From assembly GCF_026241755.1 (NCBI RefSeq), contig NZ_JAPJDA010000022.1, forward strand, positions 16,591 to 80,590: DNA of 64,000 bases. The letters run 5' to 3'. This document shows positions 1 to 9,238 of the stretch, piece after piece. Position 1 is the first letter of the stretch. Each line of letters begins with the position of its first letter. The DNA is from Salinimicrobium profundisediminis. GTDB taxonomy: Bacteria; Bacteroidota; Bacteroidia; Flavobacteriales; Flavobacteriaceae. The notes under the pieces were generated by a model, which did not search any database, was not told the origin of the DNA, and worked only from the letters and a program-made list of their open reading frames with translations. Position numbers and translations under genes: made by a program.

Positions 1-596
1 CCCCGCTCAAGAATGGTCACTTCACTCCCAAAGCGGCTAAACATCTGGGCAAATTCCAGCCCCACATATCCGCCTCCTACAATAACAAGATTTTTGGGCA
101 CCTCTTCCAGCTCGAGCATACTGCGGTTGGTGAGATAATTTACAGCTTCAAAATCTTTTGGTACCCTTGGCCTGCCTCCCACATTGATAAAAATCTTTTC
201 TGCCGTTAACTCTTCCCCGTTAACCAAAATAGTATGGTCATCGAGAAACACAGCTTTTCCCCGAAAAAGGGTGATAAGCTCTTCTTTTTCAAAAGTTCTT
301 TCGAGACCTTCATGAGAATCGGCTATTAGTTGATCTTTCCGGGCTTTGATAGTTTTAAGATCTACCTGCACATGTCCTTCAATGTTCACGCCCATTTCCC
401 GGCTGTTTCGGGCGATAAAGGCTCTCCTGGCCGAGGCAACATAAGCTTTTGTGGGCGTACAACCTGTGTTGACACAAGTACCGCCCAGTTCCCTCTTCTC
501 AATAATGGCAGTTTGCAATCCGTTTTTGGCGAGGCTGGAAGCCAGGGGAGGGCCTGCCTGTCCCGTTCCAATTATAATGGCATCAAATTTTTTCAT
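1..596 (-). CDS. FAD-dependent pyridine nucleotide-disulfide oxidoreductase, N-terminal part (cut by window edge)
   Basis: About 198 N-terminal residues are visible; the gene runs off the left edge. It opens with MKKFDAIIIGTGQAGPPLA, a Rossmann dinucleotide-binding site (GxGxxGxxxA). The redox-active motif GGTCVNTGCTPTK (CxxxxC) follows at about residues 38-50, then a second nucleotide-binding site, VIVGGGYVGLEFAQMF, near residue 170. This layout is that of the mercuric reductase / dihydrolipoamide dehydrogenase / glutathione reductase family: FAD reduction by NAD(P)H and electron transfer to the cysteine pair. The variant NTGCTPTK is typical of mercuric reductase-like proteins of unknown substrate in Bacteroidota. 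The C-terminal dimer domain that would separate the subfamilies is outside the window, so the substrate is unassigned. Confidence 0.85.
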   Translation of the reverse strand, partial: MKKFDAIIIGTGQAGPPLASSLAKNGLQTAIIEKRELGGTCVNTGCTPTKAYVASARRAFIARNSREMGVNIEGHVQVDLKTIKARKDQLIADSHEGLERTFEKEELITLFRGKAVFLDDHTILVNGEELTAEKIFINVGGRPRVPKDFEAVNYLTNRSMLELEEVPKNLVIVGGGYVGLEFAQMFSRFGSEVTILER

Positions 597-716
597 CGGG
601 TCTAAATTAATTTCAGAAATTAAATATACTTTTTGACAAACCGTCCTTTGTTTCTTATAATTAGTTCTTAATATTTGCAGCCTCGTGGTTAGTCCGCAAT
701 AGTTTATATTTTGAAA

Positions 717-1673
717 ATGTCTCAACCCGCAAACCTTTTTACCAGTTCAGCAAAAGTGCCCAATCAGTTTATTGCTGAAGTGAATGGCGTTTCAATTCAC
801 CTGAAGCGGGAAGACCTTTTGCATCCTGAAGTATCGGGCAACAAATTCCGGAAGCTGAAGTATAACATCACTGAAGCTACCTCTCAAAAAAGGCAAATTT
901 TGCTCACCTTTGGCGGGGCATACTCTAATCATATTGCGGCCACTGCAGCCGCCGGTAAGATCTCGGGTTTTAAAACTATTGGGGTTATAAGAGGTGAGGA
1001 GCTCGGGGAAGATCTTGAGAAGACCCTTCAGGAGAACCCGACTTTAAGGTTTGCACATGGCTGCGGAATGGAATTCCATTTTGTAAGCCGAAGCGATTAC
1101 CGGGAGAAAACTTCCGAAGCATTTATTGAAGATCTTCGGAAGCAATTCGGAGATTTTTACCTGGTGCCCGAAGGTGGTACTAATGAATTTGCGGTACAGG
1201 GCTGTGAAGAGATCCTGACTCCACAGGATGCAGAATTTGATGTTATTTGTTGTGCGGTGGGCACGGGTGGAACCATCAGCGGGATCATAAATGCTTCTGA
1301 AGAGCATCAGCAGGTGTTGGGATTTCCTGCGCTAAAAGGGGATTTTTTGAAGCCGGAGATTGCCCGCTTCAGCAAAAAAAATAACTGGGACCTTATAACA
1401 AATTACCATTTTGGAGGTTATGCTAAGGTGGATGAAAAGCTCATAAACTTTATCAATGACTTCCGAAGTCGTTATGGTATTCAGTTGGATTCCGTGTACA
1501 CAGGGAAACTCCTATACGGCATTTTTGATCTCGCCCGGACAGGATATTTTTTGGAAAATACTCATATTTTAGCCATTCATACGGGAGGCCTCCAGGGCAT
1601 TGCCGGTATGAACAAGGTGTTAAAGATGAAGAATCTACCTCCAATTTTGACTTATGATGAAAGCAGCATTTAA
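717..1673 (+). CDS. PLP-dependent D-cysteine desulfhydrase / ACC deaminase family protein
   Basis: A fold type II PLP enzyme of about 318 residues. The PLP-lysine region VSGNKFRKLKYN lies near residue 40, followed by LLTFGGAYSNHIAATAAAG, which supplies the family's Ser/Asn substrate-contacting segment. A glycine-rich phosphate-binding loop, AVGTGGTISGI, sits near residue 180. Homologues remove ammonia from D-cysteine or 1-aminocyclopropane-1-carboxylate; which substrate applies cannot be read from sequence. I place the start at ATG 717; an in-frame TTG two codons earlier is less likely. The 3' end overlaps the next gene by 20 bp in another frame, so the pair is probably co-transcribed. Confidence 0.85.
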   Translation: MSQPANLFTSSAKVPNQFIAEVNGVSIHLKREDLLHPEVSGNKFRKLKYNITEATSQKRQILLTFGGAYSNHIAATAAAGKISGFKTIGVIRGEELGEDLEKTLQENPTLRFAHGCGMEFHFVSRSDYREKTSEAFIEDLRKQFGDFYLVPEGGTNEFAVQGCEEILTPQDAEFDVICCAVGTGGTISGIINASEEHQQVLGFPALKGDFLKPEIARFSKKNNWDLITNYHFGGYAKVDEKLINFINDFRSRYGIQLDSVYTGKLLYGIFDLARTGYFLENTHILAIHTGGLQGIAGMNKVLKMKNLPPILTYDESSI

Positions 1674-2463
1674 ATTTCTAACCCTTTTTCTCCTCGTTTT
1701 TACGGTTTCCTGTGGGACAGGTAAAAAAGCTTCAAAGCGATCTTCTAAAAAGGAAGTTCCTGCTGTTGTAGATAGAAATGCTCCCCGGGAAGGGAAGACC
1801 CAGGTGCCATCAACTCCGCGAACATACTCCGATAAAATTGAGGCTTACATTCACGAATATGCACCTATTGCCCAGGAGGAAATGCAGCTTTATAAGATAC
1901 CCGCGAGTATAACGCTTGCGCAGGGAATCCTTGAAAGTGGGGCGGGAGAAGGGCAATTGACCCGCAGGGCTAATAATCATTTTGGAATTAAATGTCACGG
2001 CTGGAGCGGCCAAAAAGTATATCACGATGATGATGAAAGGCAGGAATGTTTTAGGAAATACAAGGATCCTAAATATTCTTACAGGGATCATTCACTTTTT
2101 TTAGCCGAAAGAAAACGCTATGCAGCTTTATTTGATCTTGACATACAGGATTATAAAGGATGGGCCAGGGGCTTAAGAGCTGCCGGATATGCTACCGACC
2201 GGAAGTACCCCGATAAACTCATTAGCCTTATAGAAAGATATCAATTATATCTTTATGATGGCGATGCCCCTGCACGCGAGATAGCCTATTCAGCGTCGCA
2301 AAGTGCCGGGAATTCTTCAACGAGAGAATATACCGTGCAGCAGGGAGATACTTTGTACTCCATCGCGAAAAGGCATAATTTAACGGTAGAGCAGTTACAA
2401 AAAATGAACAACCTTAGAGGTACTAACATTGGCATTGGCCAAACACTTTACGTGCCTCAATAA
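1654..2463 (+). CDS. Glucosaminidase (FlgJ/LytG-like) lipoprotein with C-terminal LysM
   Basis: A 269-residue exported murein hydrolase. The N terminus is a lipoprotein signal: a hydrophobic core, then TVSC with the lipobox Cys near residue 20. Residues about 55-200 form a mannosyl-glycoprotein endo-beta-N-acetylglucosaminidase (GH73) domain with ITLAQGILESGAGEGQL (catalytic Glu in the ILESG context) and NNHFGIKCHGW. A LysM peptidoglycan-binding domain ends the protein (YTVQQGDTLYSIAKRHNLTV to LYVPQ). It should cut the glycan backbone in the periplasm, anchored in a membrane. Two consecutive ATGs (1654, 1657) are possible starts. It overlaps the desulfhydrase-like gene and is 9 bp upstream of hemL, so the three form a likely operon. 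Confidence 0.9.
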   Translation: MMKAAFKFLTLFLLVFTVSCGTGKKASKRSSKKEVPAVVDRNAPREGKTQVPSTPRTYSDKIEAYIHEYAPIAQEEMQLYKIPASITLAQGILESGAGEGQLTRRANNHFGIKCHGWSGQKVYHDDDERQECFRKYKDPKYSYRDHSLFLAERKRYAALFDLDIQDYKGWARGLRAAGYATDRKYPDKLISLIERYQLYLYDGDAPAREIAYSASQSAGNSSTREYTVQQGDTLYSIAKRHNLTVEQLQKMNNLRGTNIGIGQTLYVPQ

Positions 2464-2472
2464 ATCAAAATT

Positions 2473-3762
2473 ATGATCTATAAAAGAAGCAGTGAATTGT
2501 TTGCTGCAGCTAAAAAAGTAATTCCCGGCGGGGTAAATTCTCCTGTACGGGCTTTTTCCGCAGTTGGAGGAGAACCTATTTTTATAAAAGAAGCTAAAGG
2601 AGCTTACCTGTACGATGAAGATGGGAATAAATATATTGATTACATCAATTCATGGGGGCCGCTCATTCTTGGGCATGCTTATGAACCGGTAGTGGATGCA
2701 GTGGTTGAAAAGGCCAAAAAAGGAACTTCTTTTGGAACTCCCACACAGCTGGAAACCACTATTGCCGAACTTGCAGTTTCTATGGTGCCGAATATCGATA
2801 AGATTCGCATGGTGAATTCGGGTACCGAGGCCACTATGAGTGCCGTGAGGCTTGCACGGGGCTTTAAAGGCCGTGATAAGATCATCAAATTTGCCGGTTG
2901 TTATCACGGGCACAGTGATTCATTTCTTATTCAGGCTGGCAGTGGGGCAGTGACTTTTGGAACGCCAAATAGTCCCGGCGTCACGAATGGTACGGCAAAA
3001 GATACTTTGTTGGCAACTTACAATGATCTTGAGAATGTAAAGGAGGTACTTGAAGCGAACAAAGGCGAGGTGGCCTGTATCATTTTAGAACCTGTGGCTG
3101 GAAACATGGGCTGTATCCCTCCAAAAAAGGGATTTTTGGAAGGTCTTCGCCAGCTGTGTGACCAGCATGATGTCTTGCTGATCTTTGATGAGGTAATGAC
3201 CGGCTTCAGGCTTGCTAAAGGCGGGGCACAGGAAGTATATGGCGTGAATGCCGATATTGTGTGCTTCGGAAAAGTGATTGGTGGCGGACTCCCTGTAGGA
3301 GCCTTCGCCGCACGCAATGAAATTATGGATTACCTGGCCCCAACAGGACCTGTGTACCAGGCCGGAACTTTAAGCGGGAATCCGCTGGCAATGGCAGCAG
3401 GATTGGCCATGCTCCAGGAACTAAATAAAGATGCTGAAATTTATAACAGGCTTGAAGAGAAAACAGCTTACCTGCATAAGGGACTTGTAAATGTGCTTAA
3501 CCGAAATAAGGTTGCTCATTCGATTAACCGTCAGGGTTCAATGATCTCGGTGCATTTTGGAGAAGAACCGGTAACAAATTTTGCATCTGCAGCACGATCT
3601 GCGGGTAATGGGAAATTCAAGAAATTTTTCCATGGGCTGCTGGAACACGGCGTCTACATTGCACCCAGTGCTTTTGAAACCTGGTTTATTACAGATGCGC
3701 TCTCTTATGAAGATCTTGATGCGACTATTGAGGCCGTGCATCAGGTGTCTAAGGAGTTGTAA
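2473..3762 (+). CDS. hemL: Glutamate-1-semialdehyde 2,1-aminomutase
   Basis: 429 residues, the normal length for HemL. This class III aminotransferase-fold enzyme converts glutamate-1-semialdehyde to 5-aminolevulinate in the C5 route to haem. Recognisable segments are the N-terminal [37 protein letters not shown], the PLP contact [35 protein letters not shown] with the PLP-ring Asp, and [15 protein letters not shown] with the Schiff-base Lys. It is the last gene of a three-gene cluster and is followed by a strong hairpin shared with the convergent GH3-like gene. Confidence 0.97.
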   Translation: MIYKRSSELFAAAKKVIPGGVNSPVRAFSAVGGEPIFIKEAKGAYLYDEDGNKYIDYINSWGPLILGHAYEPVVDAVVEKAKKGTSFGTPTQLETTIAELAVSMVPNIDKIRMVNSGTEATMSAVRLARGFKGRDKIIKFAGCYHGHSDSFLIQAGSGAVTFGTPNSPGVTNGTAKDTLLATYNDLENVKEVLEANKGEVACIILEPVAGNMGCIPPKKGFLEGLRQLCDQHDVLLIFDEVMTGFRLAKGGAQEVYGVNADIVCFGKVIGGGLPVGAFAARNEIMDYLAPTGPVYQAGTLSGNPLAMAAGLAMLQELNKDAEIYNRLEEKTAYLHKGLVNVLNRNKVAHSINRQGSMISVHFGEEPVTNFASAARSAGNGKFKKFFHGLLEHGVYIAPSAFETWFITDALSYEDLDATIEAVHQVSKEL

Positions 3763-3784
3763 GGCTAGAATATATATGAAGCTA

Positions 3785-3815
3785 AACCTCACAGGTTTCA
3801 AAAACCTGTGAGGTT
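3785..3815. terminator. 14-bp stem hairpin between convergent genes; dispersed repeat copy 1
   Basis: Perfect inverted repeat: AACCTCACAGGTTT, loop CAA, AAACCTGTGAGGTT, then a short T-rich stretch. It lies between hemL (+) and the GH3-like gene (-) and can work on both transcripts. The same hairpin, with one base pair changed, recurs at 28917-28947, again between convergent genes, so it is a repeat family used as a bidirectional terminator. Confidence 0.75.
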
Positions 3816-3849
3816 TTCTTGTTTGAAACAGGAGCTCGTAGCTTAAAAC

Positions 3850-3877
3850 ACTCACTACTCAATTCTAACTACTCAAA
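3850..3877. repeat. Heptamer array next to the GH3-like stop codon
   Basis: Four degenerate seven-base units in frame: actcact, actcaat, tctaact, actcaaa. The array ends one base before the stop codon (3879-3881) of the minus-strand GH3-like gene. It is one of a series of such arrays in this window. Confidence 0.55.
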
Positions 3878-3878
3878 T

Positions 3879-5396
3879 CTATTTCCCATTCATCTCCAGC
3901 AGTTCTTCCAAATAAACACGTTGGTTGGAAAGTCGTGGGATCTTATGCTGGCCTCCCAGTTTATTCTTTTTCTTGAGCCAGTCGTAGAATAACTTTTCTC
4001 TGGCTACATGCACCCTTGGGGCGTTCAGGGTCATGTTGTTGAAGCGTTTGGCCTCATAATCGCTGTTAATGTTTTGCAGGTGATTGTCAAGACATTCAAC
4101 AAAGAAGCTAAAATCCTGCGGCGGTGTCTTAAATTCGATCATCCATTCATGCGCGCCTTTTTCCTTGTTGTGCATAAAGATTGGGGCAGCCGTATAATCT
4201 ACAATCTCACAATCGGTTTGCTGGGAAGCTCTTTTTAAAGCTTCTTCGGCGTTTTCAATGATGAGTTCCTCACCAAAAACGTTGATGTGGTGTTTTGTTC
4301 TGCCCGTAATTTTTATGCGGTAAGGATCCAGCGAAGTAAACCGCACGGTATCCCCAATTTTATAGCGCCATAATCCGGCGTTGGTGGTAATGAGCACCGC
4401 ATAATTTTTTCCCAGCTCAACTTCAGAAAGAGGTATTACTTTTTCTTCGGAAGTGCTGAAGCTTTCCATAGGAATGAATTCATAAAACACTCCGTAGTCG
4501 AGCATTAGTAGCAATTCTTTAGATTCATTGGTATCCTGAATGGCGAAGAATCCTTCCGAAGCATTATAGATCTCAAAATACCTGAAGCTGTTTGAAGGCA
4601 GTATCTTTTGATATTGATCTACATAAGGAGCAAAGTTTACGCCGCCGTGAAAATACACTTCCAGGTTGGGCCATATCTCAAAAAGGTTGTTCCTGCCCGA
4701 AGCTTCAAGGGCATTGTTGAGCAATACCAGCATCCATGACGGCACTCCGGCAAGGCTGGTAACATTTTCGTTGATGGTTTCGTTTACTATAGCCGGCATT
4801 TTCACTTCCCAATCGCTCATAAGGGAGATTTCATTGCTTGGGGTGCTGCTGTATTCTGCCCAAAAAGGCATATTGTCTATAAGAATAGCCGAAAGATCGC
4901 CAAACTGGGTACCGTTTTGCCTGTACAATTCCTTACTGCCACCCAACCTCAAGCTCTTACCGCTAAATAACTGCGAGTTGGGGTTGTTGTTGAGGTACAT
5001 GCACAACATATCCTTGCCCGCGGCATAGTGACAGTTCTCCAGCGATTCATCACTAACCGGGATAAATTTGCTCTTGGCGTTGGTGGTGCCGCTGGATTTT
5101 GCAAACCATTTGATGGGCGTAGGCCAAAATATATTGTTCTCACCCCGGCGGCTACGTTCTATTTGAGGTTCAAAATCCTCGTACTGTTGTAACGGTACCC
5201 TTTCTGCAAATTCCTGATAAGTTTTTATTGAGGCAAAATCGTACTGTAGGCCTACTTCGGTGTTTTTTGCTTTCTGAAGGAGTTTTTTCAAAAGTTCAAG
5301 CTGAACGTCATGCGGGTATTTAATGAACAATTCCATTTGATGAATACGCTTCTTGAGAAACCAGGAAGCTACAGAATGTACTAACGGAATTGGCAT
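3879..5396 (-). CDS. GH3-family (auxin-responsive promoter-like) acyl-adenylate enzyme
   Basis: 505 residues matching the bacterial GH3 family, relatives of plant jasmonate/auxin-amido synthetases of the ANL adenylating superfamily. Visible landmarks: FAKSSGTTNAKSKFIPVS (the Ser/Thr/Gly-rich ATP-binding loop), EIYNASEGFFAIQD near residue 290, GLWRYKIGDTVRFTS and ITGRTKHHINVFGEEL, the adenylate-binding segments near the C-terminal cap. In plants these join amino acids to acyl acids; the bacterial substrate is unknown. It stands alone between convergent hemL and divergent DUF2797 genes. Family membership is secure, reaction unproven. Confidence 0.85.
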   Translation of the reverse strand: MPIPLVHSVASWFLKKRIHQMELFIKYPHDVQLELLKKLLQKAKNTEVGLQYDFASIKTYQEFAERVPLQQYEDFEPQIERSRRGENNIFWPTPIKWFAKSSGTTNAKSKFIPVSDESLENCHYAAGKDMLCMYLNNNPNSQLFSGKSLRLGGSKELYRQNGTQFGDLSAILIDNMPFWAEYSSTPSNEISLMSDWEVKMPAIVNETINENVTSLAGVPSWMLVLLNNALEASGRNNLFEIWPNLEVYFHGGVNFAPYVDQYQKILPSNSFRYFEIYNASEGFFAIQDTNESKELLLMLDYGVFYEFIPMESFSTSEEKVIPLSEVELGKNYAVLITTNAGLWRYKIGDTVRFTSLDPYRIKITGRTKHHINVFGEELIIENAEEALKRASQQTDCEIVDYTAAPIFMHNKEKGAHEWMIEFKTPPQDFSFFVECLDNHLQNINSDYEAKRFNNMTLNAPRVHVAREKLFYDWLKKKNKLGGQHKIPRLSNQRVYLEELLEMNGK

Positions 5397-5503
5397 TTTT
5401 TCTTTTTATCTTTGACCCCTTCAAACCGGGATGTAATCGGTTAAAATTAAAACTATTCTTACAGCTGGCAAAAAATTAAGCGGCGATAAAAATACTCTTT
5501 TCT

Positions 5504-6298
5504 ATGACTTATGAAGGTGTGCTCAGAAAAATGAAAACTGAATTGGCAGAAACAGTACAGTATTATCTCATTTTTGAGCAGGATTTCCTGAATGTGAATC
5601 AGGTACTTGATAAACGCCTTGCTATCAATTTCCTCAATTATGAGTGTACGGGTTGTGGTAAGAAAAAGAAGGTTTTTGCTAATGGCGTTTGCTACAATTG
5701 CTTTATGGAACGGCCCGAAATGGGGGAGTGGGTAATACGCCCCGAACTCAGTAAGGCCCATCTTGACCAGGAGCATCGTGACCTTGAGTTTGAAAAAAAG
5801 GTACAGCTACAGCCGCATGTGGTCTACCTGGCCAACTCGAGCAATGTGAAAGTGGGGGTGACCCGAAAAAGTGAAATCCCAACCCGCTGGATCGACCAGG
5901 GGGCACACGAAGCCATAGAAGTAGTGGAAGTTCCCAACCGTTACCTTGCCGGAATCACAGAAGTTGCCCTAAAAGAACATCTTTCAGATAAAACCAACTG
6001 GCGCAGTATGCTCACAAATGACCTGAAAGATCTTGATCTTGCGGCTATACGAGATGATATGAGACAATATTTGCCGGAAGAAGTTCAGGACTACTACCTG
6101 GCAAGTTCCACCGAACTTGAAATTAAGTTTCCGGTGCTTAATTATCCTGCAAAATGCAAAACCCTTAACCTCGCAAAAACGCCATTTTACGAGGGTGTTC
6201 TAAAAGGGATCAAAGGGCAGTACCTCATATTTGAAGACGGCATGGTATTTAATGTACGAAAGCACGAAGGCTTTAACGTTAATCTTTCCCTGCAATAG
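5504..6298 (+). CDS. DUF2797 family zinc-ribbon protein
   Basis: 264 residues. Near residue 46 is a four-cysteine cluster, CTGCGKKKKVFANGVCYNC, which looks like a zinc ribbon. The segment VVYLANSSNVKVGVTRKSEIPTRWIDQGA resembles a GIY-YIG-like fold region reported for such proteins, but I cannot confirm nuclease residues. The first 25 and last 40 residues resemble each other (YEGVLRKM...YYLIFEQ versus YEGVLKGIKGQYLIFEDG), suggesting paired strands from one internal module. Function is unknown. The start is ATG 5504. No operon partner: the neighbours point away or converge. Confidence 0.75.
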   Translation: MTYEGVLRKMKTELAETVQYYLIFEQDFLNVNQVLDKRLAINFLNYECTGCGKKKKVFANGVCYNCFMERPEMGEWVIRPELSKAHLDQEHRDLEFEKKVQLQPHVVYLANSSNVKVGVTRKSEIPTRWIDQGAHEAIEVVEVPNRYLAGITEVALKEHLSDKTNWRSMLTNDLKDLDLAAIRDDMRQYLPEEVQDYYLASSTELEIKFPVLNYPAKCKTLNLAKTPFYEGVLKGIKGQYLIFEDGMVFNVRKHEGFNVNLSLQ

Positions 6299-6407
6299 GT
6301 TAGCAGTGATCAGAAAAATTTGATCATGCCTTCCGGAGAGTTTTAGAACCTGTACTTTCCGGTTACACAACATAAGTAAAGTCATCTGCGACAACTAGAC
6401 TAAAGCA

Positions 6408-9065
6408 TTACTGATTTTGGGTCGTATCTTTTTTCTTTCTGGAACCTCCCAGAATGCCACCCAAAATGTCTCTTGCAGTTTCTTTTACAGCGTCGCTGGT
6501 GTTCTTGCGAACAATAGAATCTTTTTGCGCGGGTGTCCGTGTGGTTGTGGTATCTGCGGTGTCCTTGTTTTTTCCGCCGCTAATAATGTCGCTCAAAACA
6601 TCCCGTCCTTTTTCTTTTAGCGTCTCTTTTTGATTATCAATAATTTGTTGGGTAAGGCTACTCACCGCCTGCTGCATATTGAGGTTGATGTTAGGGTTGC
6701 TAAAGCTACCTGAAATATTTATAGGCAAGCCAACCGTCATATTTTCCTGCTCCTGTGCGCTTAGGCGAGAGAGGGTAGTGCCTATCTGGCTTCCCAAATA
6801 TTTTGCAGGTATCTCCAGGGCCACCTTGTAATTCATGTCCATATCAAACCCGTGGGTACCCGAGGCCCTCGCTTTAATTCCCTTAATATTAAAATCGAAC
6901 GGCTGCACCTCTACCTGCCCGTCATTAAAGGTAAGCCTGGTCTCCAGGTCTTTTAAATTTAGATTGTTAAGATCAATAAAGTTGAGGTTTTGATCCAGCT
7001 TTGTAAGCAGCGGAGTTTGTGCAGGGTTTACCTTTGCTCCCAGTATTTTTGCAAGCGCATTTCCGGTTAGCGTTTGTAGCTGCGGGGTGAGGTCATCGTT
7101 CAGGTTCCCTCGCAGGTCAATGTTGGTGGTAAGTTCACCCTGTAACGCCTGTGCAATTGGGGCGAGGTTTCTTAATAACTCCATATCCTTAAACGCCTGG
7201 ACAATATCAATAGATTGTAAACCGAGTTGCATCGAGAAATTCGGAATTGCATCTCGTGTTGAAACAAGTCCGTTTAACAAGATCTTTCCGGCAAAGATAC
7301 TTGAGGAAACATTAGACAAAGTAGCCGTTTCGTCTACTATTCTTAAACTTCCGCTGGTGTTTTCAAGCACCAGATTATCATAACGGACTTTCTTTGCCGA
7401 AAAGTCTATGTTGGCATCCAAAAATGACGGAATTTTAATGGCTTCATCTCCCGGTACTTCAGCTGTGGTAGCGGGTGTAGCTTCAGCTTCTTCGGTTGCA
7501 GTTTCTTTAACCATAAAATCATTGACCGAAAATGTATTGGAAGTTGCGGTAAAGTTTCCTTTAAGCTTTTGGTCTGTGAACAAAAATCCCATGAAGTTTT
7601 GTATGGTACCGTTAACGGCAAGGTCGGTTTTTCCCGTGGTCAATACGGTATTGTCAAGGCTCACTGTTGTGGGATTGAATTTTAGATTGGCAGTAGAGAG
7701 TTTTATCTCATTGGGAATTTCGGGAGAAGTGTAACTAAAATCCCTGATCACTGCAGTACCGCTGCTCTTCACATTTTGATACTGTTCCTTCTCTAAAGAG
7801 TTCATGTCAAAACTGGTGGTGAGATCTGCCGTGACAATTCCGTTGAGGTCCTGTTCCAGGTCAAGCGGGTAGGCCCGGGTGATGTTTGCAAGGTTGATGG
7901 TGCCCTGCAAAGCCAGGTTCACGAGCATATTTTCGGTAAGGTTTTTAATGCTTCCGCTGGCTCTAAAGGCATCCTCATCTATCCTGAAGTTAAGCTTGTC
8001 GATATTCAGATAAGTATCTTCAACCAGCCCTGTATCATTTTTAAGCACAGCTGCTATGTCTATATCTTTTACAGCCTTCGGAAGGTCTGGATATTTAAAA
8101 GCAGCATTATTTGAAACAATGTTGATCTCCATTTTAGGAATGTAAGTCTCATCTACAATTCCGCGGATGAATCCATCTACCACAAAATCTCCTGTGGTTT
8201 CCACGTTCTCAATATTCTTTGCGTACTCCTCAGGCATTACAGCCAGGAAGTTTTTAAAGGAGGAAGTAGGGGTTTTAAAGCTGATGTCTACTTCATTATT
8301 ATCTTCATTGACCTGCACGTAACCGTCAAAAGTGAGCGGCAACTGATTGATAAGGGCCTCGTTCTCAAGAAAAGTATATTTCTGTTTTTCAAGATCCATT
8401 TCAAAATCGGCTTCCAGTTTCAGTTTGTTTCGGTTCAGGTAATTTACGCTGTCCATCTCGAAGCTCACCAGGGCGGTAGAGTAGGTGCTAAGGGTTGAGG
8501 TGCTGGCCGAAAAATCGCCTGTTCCGCGGTGATTCAAATCTTCCACGAGAAATGCCATTTTTGACCCCTTATCTACGTATTTCACTCGTGAATTGTTGAT
8601 CTCATAGTGGTCCACATCAAAGCTAAAGCCGCCGCCCTCCGAAGTTTTGGTAGAAATCGTGTCCTGTATGGCAATGTCGTAATTGCTGTTTCCCAGGGTA
8701 TCTATTGCGATGTTAAGAAAGGTATTGTCAATTTTTAAAGCATCTACTTTTTTGGGTTCATCTCCACCTTTAAAAAGTTCTGCAAGTGACATTTGAAGGG
8801 TCACTTCTTCGCTTAAAGCCAGCGTGTCGCCCTCAAATGGCGCATTGTTGATGATCTTTAGATTTTGAATGGCAAGCGTAGCATCGGGAAAATTCCTGAA
8901 GATGCTAAGGTCAATATCTTCAAAAGTGACTGTGGCATTAACGTTTTTGTTGATGGTTTCCTGCACCAGGTCCTTCAGTTGCTTTTCGAATAAAAAGGGC
9001 GTTAAGAACAAAATAAGTAGTATTACTCCTAAAACAATTCCCAGTATTTTTAAAAACTTTTTCAT
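6408..9065 (-). CDS. AsmA-like inner-membrane-anchored protein
   Basis: 885 residues. One N-terminal membrane segment (FLKILGIVLGVILLILFLTPFLF, residues about 3-25) is followed by a long periplasmic region with repeated beta-rich segments typical of AsmA/TamB-type proteins (VTFEDIDLSIFRNFPDATLAIQNLKI; later VSTRDAIPNFSMQLGLQSIDI). Relatives bridge the envelope and affect lipid transport or outer-membrane assembly. The C-terminal 90 residues are low complexity and rich in Lys, Asp and Thr (GRDVLSDIISGGKNKDTADT). It is a single-gene unit convergent with the DUF2797 gene and divergent from folK. Exact role unassigned. Confidence 0.85.
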   Translation of the reverse strand: MKKFLKILGIVLGVILLILFLTPFLFEKQLKDLVQETINKNVNATVTFEDIDLSIFRNFPDATLAIQNLKIINNAPFEGDTLALSEEVTLQMSLAELFKGGDEPKKVDALKIDNTFLNIAIDTLGNSNYDIAIQDTISTKTSEGGGFSFDVDHYEINNSRVKYVDKGSKMAFLVEDLNHRGTGDFSASTSTLSTYSTALVSFEMDSVNYLNRNKLKLEADFEMDLEKQKYTFLENEALINQLPLTFDGYVQVNEDNNEVDISFKTPTSSFKNFLAVMPEEYAKNIENVETTGDFVVDGFIRGIVDETYIPKMEINIVSNNAAFKYPDLPKAVKDIDIAAVLKNDTGLVEDTYLNIDKLNFRIDEDAFRASGSIKNLTENMLVNLALQGTINLANITRAYPLDLEQDLNGIVTADLTTSFDMNSLEKEQYQNVKSSGTAVIRDFSYTSPEIPNEIKLSTANLKFNPTTVSLDNTVLTTGKTDLAVNGTIQNFMGFLFTDQKLKGNFTATSNTFSVNDFMVKETATEEAEATPATTAEVPGDEAIKIPSFLDANIDFSAKKVRYDNLVLENTSGSLRIVDETATLSNVSSSIFAGKILLNGLVSTRDAIPNFSMQLGLQSIDIVQAFKDMELLRNLAPIAQALQGELTTNIDLRGNLNDDLTPQLQTLTGNALAKILGAKVNPAQTPLLTKLDQNLNFIDLNNLNLKDLETRLTFNDGQVEVQPFDFNIKGIKARASGTHGFDMDMNYKVALEIPAKYLGSQIGTTLSRLSAQEQENMTVGLPINISGSFSNPNINLNMQQAVSSLTQQIIDNQKETLKEKGRDVLSDIISGGKNKDTADTTTTRTPAQKDSIVRKNTSDAVKETARDILGGILGGSRKKKDTTQNQ

Positions 9066-9238
9066 TTTTTACCTTTTTTAAGTTCCATTTTCCTCAAAGT
9101 CTGCTTTTAACTGCAAGTAGCAGGAAGCGTTAATTTTGTTGAAACTCTTTAAAACAAAGTTAAGGGTATGTGCATTTGTTTTGTTTAATTTGCTGTGAAA
9201 TACTTGATCCCGTCTTACTAAAATTTTCTTAAGATCTC

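Noticed and set aside
330..636. Plus-strand frames over the first gene
   Set aside because: They overlap the flavin reductase gene on the other strand, which has clear family motifs.
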